Shown: one piece after another, positions 38,901-50,900 of the stretch | Layout: every line of letters starts with the position of its first letter | Numbering within the stretch: position 1 is the first letter of the stretch | The notes under the pieces: model-generated | What the model saw: only the letters and a program-made list of their open reading frames with translations | The model's database searches: none | What the model was told of the DNA's origin: nothing | Position numbers and translations under genes: made by a program | Assembly: GCA_014526335.1 (NCBI GenBank) | Contig: JACTAT010000132.1 | Span: forward strand, 459,001 to 523,000 | Origin: Chrysaora quinquecirrha | Lineage: Eukaryota > Cnidaria > Scyphozoa > Semaeostomeae > Pelagiidae | Direction: 5' to 3' | Length of the DNA: 64,000 nt

Positions 38901-41900
38901 TAATAAATTTTTGAGATCTTGAGTTGAGAGCTTGAAAGTATGGGCGGGCTTGGAGCGAGAGGCAGTTGAGTGCATGAAAAGCATAAGGGCCGTTAAAAAT
39001 GACGTCACGCCTTTTAGGGGGATAGGGGGTACAGAGATTGTGACAGTACGTTAAGTGTGTGCCAGTTTTTCAGTGACAGTGCGTGACAGGGGGTAAGAGA
39101 GGGTCAAAATCAATTTGTGTGACGTCATTTTTGAACGACCTCATAGATTCCCAGTGAAACAAAAGGATTTGCAAGGGATTTCTGTGAAAACAATGAAATC
39201 TCAGCAAATGGTGTATAAAAATTCCAGAGAGTGAATTGCCTCTCGCTAAAGAGCATACGGAAAAAGTAGGACCTTGAACCATACACGCTTTTTTATTTAC
39301 AAGGAAGCTACCTCAAGGCCTATTTCTTAAAGTTCCTTATTTTTGGACCTCTTTTGGGGCAATTGTAGTTCCAATAGTTCCTTAATAGTTCCTTAATTTT
39401 AACTGCACATACAGTGGTCATAACAATAATAGAGAGACATTTGCATGTAAGCAAAGCTCGAGACAACTCAAGGAAACATTTGATACATGCGTAACATACA
39501 ATTTATGTGATTTTCGACTGCGATTGAATGGAACTGGCTTTCTAATTCTTGATTATTCTGCAGTAATAAAAGCATTCAACATTGAAAAGTTCCTTAATGA
39601 TTTTCTCTTTACACGTTTTTTTTTTATAAGAACACTGAAATTGAAGAAAGCCATGAAATGTTCTTAATTTTTCCGATTTGAAGGCTCAAAATGTTCTTAA
39701 AATGTTCTTAATTTTCTTGCTTTTTAAAAGCTGTTCTTCTTCAAATTAGATGGTAATTGCTACAAAAAGGGACGCACATGTAAAAACATCACATAAATGC
39801 ACAATGATTGATAGTTCACCTGTTTTCTAGAGTTGAGAACAGGACAGCGCAACTAAAGAAAGTAAATTCTAATTTTTTCTAGCTTCACAAAGCCTTGTAA
39901 TGTTCTTAGCATGTTCTTAACTTTTTAGCCTCTGAAGCCTTATGTTCTTATATACTTTGTTCTTATAAAAAAAAAACGTGTATCGTTGCCATTTCTCCTA
40001 GGATGAAACCCAGATTTACCCCCCTATAGATTTACCCCCTTTCTTGCTCTCTCTGGAACTTGTTCTGTTCATTTCTATCTCTAATCAAAAGTTTTGTGGT
40101 GGATTAGTTGAGACGAATTGTTAGAATTAAATTGAAAATGCGGAAATTAAAAGGAAATTGGAAAATAGGATTTTTGTTTGAAAATTTCAAAGCTTAATGT
40201 GGTTTTCGCTTAAGGCAGTTTTCGTAATCTTGGAGAATCCTCTCAAGTTTAACTGGATATGTTATAGTATCTATTCGTAGCAAAGTGCTATTATCTGACC
40301 ATAAGAGAGATAAATGTAAATTTTATATTTATAAGCAGCAATATTAAATCATTGAGATCTTGAGGGCTTGAAAGCATTGGCGGGCTGTGAGCGAGAGGCA
40401 TTTCTCTTCTAGAAAAGGCATTATTTAAAATAAGCAACCGCTCAATAAGCAACTAGGGCTAAACTGACCTTAACATTAAGCAACTTCAGGGCTCAATTGA
40501 ATTACTGTAAGCAACTAAGAAATCAAACAACCACGCTTATACGCTTTCTTGTTGTTAGGAAATTGCTTGTTTTGCATGTTGAAGTTCTTTAGCTAACGTT
40601 TTTCCTCTTACTGTCTCCCAAAAGTCGCGTTGTACGCCTAACAGTTGACGATTTTGACCCACAAAACAGGGGTGATTGTTAGGTAAAAAAGGTTAAGCAA
40701 CTTTTAAGCAACTTTGAGGGCTGGAATGTCTAAAATTTTAAGCAACTTTGAGGGCTGGACAAAAGTCAACAGGACCAAAAGGTGTGACCATGGGTCATTC
40801 AGAACACTTTTTTGAATCCAATCGAAGTTTCATGGTTTTGAGAATTGGCGATAAAACATGTGAGATATTTTTATTGTGACTTCACTCACTTAGTGGTTAA
40901 ACCGCAGATAGTACAAGGAATGAGGATATATATTATATATTATTATGTACAGATTTTTATCTTCGTTTAGATTTTGAGTTTCTCGTTTTAATTTAGATGC
41001 TGTACAATGTGCTGTTACAGATCTTTCTTTCTAAATGGCTGTCTTGTATATATTTCATATGTATATGTAATGTATTTGGTACGGTAAATAACGATAAATT
41101 AGATACTATTTAAGTCGGATGCTAAAAAGAGAAAACAGACAAGATTTACAGTAATTCAACACACTGAGGCCTTTCGAGCTTATGCTTTCATTTTATATGT
41201 ATATGTATAAGTGGCTTTTAAGTTGGTTTTTACGGCAACTTATTACGGCTAATTTACATCAATTTATTTATGCAGCATAAAAGATATATATAAATTTATC
41301 GAAACTAAGATCTAAAACTGCATTTTCATTACAATGGAGACTTGCCAAGACTTGCTACAAACATACATAGCCTTGTCATCTTCAGCAACAAAACATTTAA
41401 GTTCTTATTCTTCTTATGAGAAGCAGTTACCACAAAGACTTAATTATAGATCGATCAAGATCGAAGTTGAAATGCTACTTAAGGAGTAGCAACTGTTCTC
41501 ACAAGGGCTTGATTTTTACTGGACATTAGGACTTTGGCAACAGCAACAACCGTTTGCATTTCTATGCCTGCCCTACCTTTATACCCAACCCCCTGAGACT
41601 GTTAAGTATTTGGCGACCAATGTATCAGAATTTGCAACAAAAAATTGGTGGAATTGGTCTAACCAATCTTCGACGAAACTTTTCAACGTAAGTGGCTGAA
41701 TCAACATGTTTGTTCTTATGACGCTTTGCACGCTTTCGAGTGAATGACGTAACATGAGTCACAGCCCCACCCCCACCCCCTCTTAAGGTTCTTTGCATAA
41801 CCTCCCCCATTATCATCCTTCTACAAATACAGTACTTTATCGATACATTGTTATGAGTGAGTTTTCAAGTTCACTACCAAATGAGTTGTGGTATGAGATT

Positions 41901-44900
41901 TTTTGAGATGAAAAGATTTTCTGGGACTTCAGGGATTTTCAAAGTACGAATCTTTTCTATGCTCTAGTTTAATTATAAAGTATATGCTGTAACAGCTTAA
42001 AAATTCCGAGTCCCAAATCCCTTTTCCGGGGGTCACAGAATGTAGTTTTTGTGGGGATTGCAAAACACATGGCATCATCAAGAGCAACGATCAAGCAACA
42101 CGCAACCCCCGGTAAGATCGTGTCTTTCTCTGTCGTTCTTTTTACTTCATACTTTCAAAAATAATTTTTCCGGGGGGCCATTAAGTGTAGCTTTTTGGGA
42201 TTGTAATACAAATGGCACCATCACAAGCAATGACCAGTCAACACGCAACCCCCGTAAGTTGTGAGCAAGTCGTGTCTTTGTCTGTTGCTCTTTTTGCTTC
42301 GTGTTTTTTCTATGAGTAAGTCAAATTCCTTTTCTTTTTATCTCTTTTTTTAATCCCGAAATTCAATGTGATCTGTTTGAAAATGGATTATGGGATTTTA
42401 TTAGATTTGCTTTCCTCGTTTACTTTCCTTTTGCCTTTTTGAAACCGGTCCAAAAACGCTGCTTGTAACGAAGTTTATTGGCAGTGAGATTGTACTACAA
42501 ACGATTTCACTACATGAGAGAGAAAGAAAGAGAAAGTCCTATTTCTTACATCCGTAACTGCTCAGATAAAACCTACTTGAATTTTTGAAGATCGGGGATC
42601 CACCGCATTCATATATTTCATCTCCTGGAAAAATTGGTAAGGCTGTAAGGCAACTACACGTTTTTTTCTTTATAAGAACCACCAGGCCGAAAATGGGGTC
42701 AATTTTTTTTTGGTACCTCCGAAACAACTTGAGATAAGTACAAGTAAAGTTCACCAGCGTGAAGCCCGTGCCCAGAAACGTACTTAAAACCACGAGTCTG
42801 GTAGGAGGTGATAAAATGGAGAAAAATCGCTCCAAAACAGGCAGGCTAAAAATGAAGCCAAGCGTTCTTATAAAACAAACGTGTACTACTTCTGGTTAAT
42901 TTATTCCTTGGTAGCTTGGTGAGGGTTTTAACTCAAATGCTTTACGAACAACTTGTTCGTTTCCAGTTTGGGGTCTTACGTCCCCCCTCGAAACTATACT
43001 CTAGAATTTATCTATCAAAATTTATCTGCGTCTTCAAATACTTTTATCTGCGGCTTCAAATATTTTTATGGTTCTGTGGTATTGGGAGTAGAGCCAAGGG
43101 CATATTTCTCTTTGGAAATAGTTGACTGTGGATTGCTGATTATTGATTGTGATAATTTTACGATTTTCACTTTCGACCACAACTTTCAACATCAGACAGG
43201 CTACCATATGCTTTGCTTTGTCATAAATTGAATTATCTTTTTTTATCATAAATCACCATACGTTGTTACAGGTTTGCTTAAATTATAATAAATTATCCTA
43301 AAGATTATAGTTTGTTTTGCATTGCATTATAGATGAGATTTGGAAGTCATATATTATTCTACATTCTCGTACCTTGTCATGCACTATCACAAACTATCAT
43401 ATATTATCATGTATTATCATAAATTATCATATATCATCATACTCAATTATAAATTATCATACATCATCATACTCTGTCATGAATTATCATAAATTGCCAT
43501 ACTTTACAGTAGGTATTTTCATACATCATAAATAATCATCAATTGACACGAGTCTGAATTTATTATCAGAATTTTGTCATGAATTACCGTCATGATGAAT
43601 AATTTATATTGCACTCCTTTATAGATTTGATTTAGGAGAAGTCATACATTATCATGCGTTTGCATTATCGTGAATTTCCTTACATTATCATAAATTATCA
43701 TAAATTACCATAACTTTGAATAATTTATTCCTTTATAGACGTGGTTTAGAAGATGTCATATCATGTGTTTGCATTATCTTGCATTTCCATACATTATCAT
43801 ACATTATCATAAATTGTCATAAATTATCTTAATATTGAATAATTTATTCCTCTAAAGACGTGATTTAGAAGTCATATATTAACATTATCATATATTATCA
43901 TAAATTTTTCGTAAATTACCTTAATATTGAATAATTTATCCTCTAAAGACGTGATTTAGAAGTCATATATTAAAATTATCATATATTATCATAAATTGTC
44001 GTAAATTACCTTAATATCGAATAATTTATTCCTCTTAAGACGTGATTTAGAAGTCATATATTAACATTATGGTACATTATCATAAATTGTCATAAATTAT
44101 CTTAATATTGAATAATTTATTCCTCTTAAGACGTGATTTAGAAGTCATATATTAACATTATCGTACATTATCATAATTTGTCATAAATTACCTTAATATT
44201 GAATAATTTATTCCTCTTAGGACGTGATTTAGAACTCATATATTAACATTATCGTACATTATCATAAATTGTCATAAATTACCTTAATATTGAGTAATTT
44301 ATTCCTTTATAGACGTGATTTAGAAGAAGTCTGCAGAAGATTCGGAATAGAAGAAAACACATCTGAAATTATTGAACAATTAGGAGGAGGAAAATCAGGA
44401 AAAATAAGTTACGAAGATTTTTGTCAAAATAAAACTTTATTTTTAAACGACATGAGCAACGGACAAACATCAAGCTCAGAGAGTGCTCCAGAAGTATTGA
44501 CTGATAATGAATATGGTTCTAAAGTAATCAGTAATCAAAGGAAACTTGCTGCTGAAAAAGATATTACTAAATTTGATAGGCAGCGTGAGCGTGAGTATTT
44601 TTTATCTTTGCTAAATCTTTTTTGTGAGTTCCATATACTTGTTGTACATTATCACAAATCATGATTAACTCTCGTGAGTCATGAAATTATGTCATAAATT
44701 ATAATTTATTTGAATACATTATCATATATTATAATAGAGTTTAATAAATTAGCATAATTTAAAGGGCTTGGCCTTCCAGCTCCTTTTAATATTTATAACA
44801 ATTTATATGAAAAAATTTTTTCTTTTTTAGATCGAACTACTTCATCAGCTGCTCAGCAATATGAAAGAGAGGTTAAAGATGGTGCCAATACAAATCTAAT

Positions 44901-47900
44901 GGAATATTTAGACTCATCAACTTTGCAGCAATTGGAAAATATGCAAGTCATTTCTCCACCGTCTGCAGCATCAAGAGAACAACCAAAAGGAACGCAATAC
45001 CTTGAAATTGCTAATAAGGTGAGATCTTGATCATATATTATTATACATTATCATATATTATCATGCATTATCATATATTTATCGTACATTATCAAATATC
45101 AAACAAAAGGAACGCAGTACCTTGAAATTGCTAATAAGGTAAGACCTTGATCATATATTATCATGGATCATCATATATTATCATCCATTGTCATATATTA
45201 TCATACATTTACATAAATTTTCACAAACTATCATACATTATCATGCATTGTCATATATTATCATGCATTTACATAAATTATCGCAAACTGCCATACATTA
45301 TCATGCATACCTATGCATTATCATCCGGAAGCAAAATTTGCTGCACTACCTCTCCTGAAGCGAGGACAATAGAGGTCGTTACACGCAAAGAGAATCCTTT
45401 TCGCCCTCCTCTTCCCTTCCACCATCTTCCGGAAAAATGTTTCGCCGACCCAGATCTTTTTGAAGAGATCTATTAAGAGAAACTCAGTCGTTTTGATACA
45501 GTGACTAATGGAGATTGGTAGATTGGTTGAAATCTCACTATATAACTCAAGCAACTGCCTTCTTTCCTTGACCTTCATACACCTATACATATCCTTGTTA
45601 TAAAGATTCAAGTCTTATCAAGGAAGGCTTTCATATACAGAGGATTCCAATTCGAAGCTGAAACGTAGCCTCTTAGACGCAGTCACTAATTGAGATTGAT
45701 TGATCATGCGTGATTACTACTTAGATCGATTTCTTTCTTTTGATAAGGATTCTTGTTATAAACGTTTCAAGTCTTTTCAAAGAAGGCTTTCCTATTATCA
45801 AAGAACTCCAATTCGAAGCTGGTCGCATTAAGAGAAAGGTAGCCTCCTAGACGCAGTCACTAATTGAGATTGATCGATCTTGCGTGATTGCTATATAGAT
45901 CGATTTCTCTCTTTTGATAAGGTCTTAGTGACCTTCGTACATCTATATATCTCCACATACATTTAAATATCTCTCCATATCCCTATTGATTTTATGCTTA
46001 ACTCTTCTTAGCTTTGGATGGATTTGAGGCTTAGAGAAATTGTTTTTCCGGCTGTTTTTAAGCTGTTCGTGTCACGCCATATTCCAACTGACCCTCAGGC
46101 GGACAGAGACCTTCCTGAAGTCACTTTTGTTTCATGTAAGATGTTTTACAGGAAGTATTTAAAGATGAGCTACGCTACGCTCATTAGACGATTCCCTCGC
46201 CATCGAACAGTTGACATCCGTTGTTCTGATCACCACCATGATTACCATAGATGACTCTCCATTACTCAAAGAACTGTCTGTTCTCCTTGATTCTGATCAA
46301 CATAGAAAACTCTCTCCATAATTCAAACAAGAGTCTACTTCTCTTGATTCTAATTATCATAGAAAACTCCCTCGATCACTCAAACACTTCTCTACTTCGC
46401 TTGATTCTGATTACCATAGAAAACTCGATAACTTAGCTCTCCACGTCCCTTGATTCTGATGATCATAGAAGACTCACTAGATAGCTCTGGCAACTATCTA
46501 CTTCCCTCCATTCTTGTCAACATAGAGATCTCCTTCTATTAGTCAAACAACTGTCTACTCTCTGACTGTGATCGTCAGAAATGTGTCTTTGCTCGAGCAA
46601 CTTTTCTCTTCATTAAAACAGTTGAGTTTGGTGTGAAATATGTTGCTGTCGTTGCGAAGTTGGAAGAAATGTCTCAACTCAGAGCAACCTGTTTTATCAG
46701 ATAGCAAAGAAGACGGTTTTAATCCTTAAGTCACCCCATTCCACCCTCACATGTAACATGTCTGTCATGGACCTAGACTTGCTACGCAAGTCCCTCACTG
46801 AACTGAACTAGATTGTTGTTGTTGTTCACTTAAGTCTGTTTGCTTCTTCAGTTAGTTCGAGCGTCATAACTAAGACTCTTGTAGTGAACCTTTGACCAAC
46901 CCCCCTGATAAGCAAACTATGTGAATGTATTCCAGGGTGTCATGTCTCTCCTTAACCCTTAATACAGAATAGAAGCGAAGTTTGAGCATTGTTATGATGA
47001 ATAGAATATAATGCACAATAGAGTTTCGTGTTGGTATAAGACCTGCTATAAATAAACATTCGATTGTCTACTTGGCTTTGAATTCCACATCATCGTGCTT
47101 TTATTATTCTATAATAATTTATTTACACGAATAACTGGTGCTCTTTTCAAAACTTCGATATTTTTTTGTCATGCAATGCCGAGTGTATGTAGAACTCGTG
47201 TTAGGCTTTGTGGATTTTAAATGAATTTGTGATCGAAGGGCGCGTTCGAAGTGAGGATTTAATGATTCGTATTGTGTTCGCTGATGGTATTTCGAGTTCG
47301 ATTAATTGCGTATTTGGAATTCGATTGTGACAATAGCCTTTGACTGTGGCAATACTATATTGAGTGCCTTGGTAGACCTATTACATGAGTCGTGCTTGTA
47401 TTTTCTTTATTTGCACTTAATCTGGACAATTTGGATCTTGCTGTGTGTAATTTGGAACCATGACTTGAAGTTAGTAGCAATATGGATTGCAAGAACTGGA
47501 TTGATCGCATGGCCAAATTGGGCGCCACTTCACAAACTGTGAAAGCTAACGCATGTTATCTAATGGCATCGGGGTGCAACGGGTTAAGTGTTGTTAAACC
47601 GTATATATCTAAATTAAGAAAGGTGAGTCATACTATGACACTAGTATCGTAATCACCTTAATCATTTTGATCATGATTTTCATGATCGTGATCGTGATAA
47701 TCACGATCAGTTATGATAACCGTCATCGTCGTCGTCAAGACCATCTTTATCAACATAGTCACCATCACACATTAGCTAGTTCTTGGTTTCAGGAGCTGTC
47801 CGAGTTGTAGGTCACGGCCTCACCTATGGTAGCGTCAAAGACGTCGTCTTCCCATTATGACACTAGTATCACCTTCATCATTGTGATCATTTGATTCGTG

Positions 47901-50900
47901 ATAACGACCTTCATCAACATCATCATCATCAACATAATCGTCATAATCGGCATGGTCATCATAGCAATCACCTTCATCGTTGTGATCATTTGATTCGTGA
48001 TAACGACCTTCATCAACATCATCATCATCAACATCATCGTCATAATCGGCATGGTCATCATAGCAATCATCTTCAGCATCATAATCGTCATCTTCATCAT
48101 CATTGCTACAATCTTGGACAAAATATTTGGAACAAGGCATTTTCTCCAAGGAATAAGACCTATTCAATTGATTTTCTACTTCCATAACTCCAATTCTTCC
48201 TTCTTCAATTCTTCAATTCTTCCTCCTGCGAGACAACTTTTGTGCGAAACAACATTGTAACGGGGGAGAAAGGGAAATTAGTAGATAATAGCAAATTTAT
48301 TTAGGCCGTTCCAATATATTTATCCAAGATTGTAGCTCGTGGCATTGAACTATTGGTAGAAGGACGTAAATTGTAGTTCAGTGGCTCTTGCTATCAGGAG
48401 CTGACCGAGGTCTAGGTCCCGGCGCCAGCCACCTAAGTTATCGCTATGACCACCTTAAGTTGTTGTTGTTGCTGTAAAGAATCAGCTCGAACCGGCACTT
48501 TGTTTCAGTTCTAGCGAGCTGCTTTGCTTTTTTTGTTAGGTAGTCTACTGTAGATTCAATGAGCGCGATATATCAGATCCCTATAATTCGAGTAGCGTCA
48601 CAATCACTACTTTTCCTCCTTTCTTTTTCCCGTCTCCGTAGAGTCTACACGCGGACTATAGTTTATTTGCTTCTGACATATTAGCAAGTGGGCCTAAACA
48701 TACCAATTCACGTTCGCCTGAAATTGTAGCCCGGAACTTTCCGCAATTTGTGCATATAGTTAGCTGAAATTGTGTCCAGAATATAAACTATTCTTCACAG
48801 CACCCAGTCGTGTAGATTTTGAAAAAATTTGCACTCGTGCTGTGTGGTTAAAATCCCTAAGAAATCCTAGCAAATCCTACTGTTTGATAGAACCCATGTA
48901 TGAGACACATCATGGCTATAGAGAGCAGTGAAAATCCCTTAGAATTCCCCGCGAATCGTATTGTTCCTAGACACATGGCCTCAAGGGTGCGGTAAAAATC
49001 TTTAAGATATCTCTGCAGATCCTATCACTTCTTGGGACATTTGCAAATGATGGCTGAAGATACATGGGCAAAAAGTGCGGTCAAATCCGATAGAAATTCC
49101 GACTTGACTTGATTTGACTTGACTTGACTTGACTTGACTTGACTTGACTTGACTTGATTTGACTTGACTTGATTTGACTTGATTTGACTTGATTTGACTT
49201 GACTTGCCTTGACTTGATTTGACTTGACTTGACTTGACTTGACTTGACTTGATTTGACTTGACTTGATTTGACTTGATTTGACTTGATTTGACTTGACTT
49301 GCCTTGACTTGATTTGACTTGACTTGACTTGACTTGACTTGATTTGACTTGATTTGACTTGATTCGTATCACACGTGCATAAGACATACACTTCATAAAT
49401 TTCGCTGAAAATCTCTTGGAAATCCCTTAGAAGTCATGTTGTTTCATATATCACATACTGAAGACACAAGGGCTTAAGAGTGCAGTCAAGTCCATTAGAA
49501 ATCCCTCCAAATCCGATTGTTTCGTATAGCACGTGCATAAGACACACACGCTATAGAAAGAGCGGTATTTCTGTATCCTTTTGCGGTACACTGGTTGAGT
49601 AAATTGTTATTTGCAACAAGCTACTGGTCCCCGTTTCATTCAGTAACATTTTAAGAGTAAAAGAATGCGACACAAGGGGGTTTCACAAGGATTCATGCTT
49701 TCCTCTTTGTTGTTGGATTTTGTTTCAACACAACTAAGTCTATGCAGATTGATGTGAAGTCTAGTGTGCGAAGGTGCTGTGGCGTTGTGGCCTAATCCAA
49801 CTGGCTCGTGGTGTCAGAAGCTCAGTGAATTCGGGATTTGAGCCCTAGCTACGGTAGCGTCACAGCCAAGGTCGAGGTCTCGATTAAATAACCTACTGCT
49901 GAGATCCTAGCGACTAGCGCTTAATACACCATTTTACGTTTAATTAGTTCCTTCCCCCGCATTTCCTTGTAGATTGAATAATCTGTCCATGTCAAAACTA
50001 AAAGGCCGGTTCTGTGTAGACAGACCGAGTCCGTTTTCTCACTTGGACTATTCAATTTATTTGATTGGTTTTCTCGCTGTATCCCGCGAGCACATTGGTG
50101 TTCAATGAGTCATACCATTCTAGATTCACTCTGCTATTGGCGCATTTCAGGTGCTGTGGCGTCGTGGTGTAATCCAGCTGACTCGTGGTGTCAGAAGCTC
50201 AGTGTGGTCAGGGTTCGAGCCCAGCCACGGTAGCGTCACAGCCAGAGTCGAGGTCTGGATTAGTTAACCTACTACTGAGGTCCTAGCGACTGGCGCTAAA
50301 ACACCATTTCACCTTCACATTCACCTTCAACCATTTCGATCCGCATCTGGTGTGATACCGCCTGAGTCGTTTGTCAGCGTGGCATTTTTGTTTTGTTCTC
50401 TTTCTGACGTTTATACTCTGAGGACTTACAGACGAAAACGCTCTTTAGTATTTCAAAAGATGTTTCTGCTCATTCTCGCAATGTTGAAAGTTCTTGTCAA
50501 GTGGAGGGTCTTTTCTCAGTAGTCGAACAATGCAGGTTGAGACCATGGCCAAACGATTAAACACTGTTTGTCATACCTTTGGAATTCGCTTTCTAGCAAA
50601 ATCTTAGGCCATTTGACCACGTCTCAAAACTTGTCAATCATCTTTTGCCTTTGAAAAGCAGAATAGCTATATTTTTTAATCCTTTAAATACATTGCTAAG
50701 CAAATGCTACGTTTCAAGGAATGTTTTGCGACGTGACCAAACGGCCAAACATTGCTTGTAATTCAAATTTCAAATGTTTGACATGCAATGTTTGATCGTT
50801 TTGCCAGGGCCTAAGGGATTGCAAAGTCTGCTGGAGCACCTGCATGTCGCAAGGGGTTCAATCTTCTGATTGACTCAATCTTCTGAATATAAATGATTTT

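Noticed and set aside
47835..48187. Asp- and His-rich proteins
   Set aside because: Arise from the CAT/GAT repeats and their 100-bp duplication.
49002..49396. Lys-Ser-Ser-Gln-Val repeat proteins, minus strand (also 53554-53874)
   Set aside because: Translations of the (ACTTG)n microsatellite.
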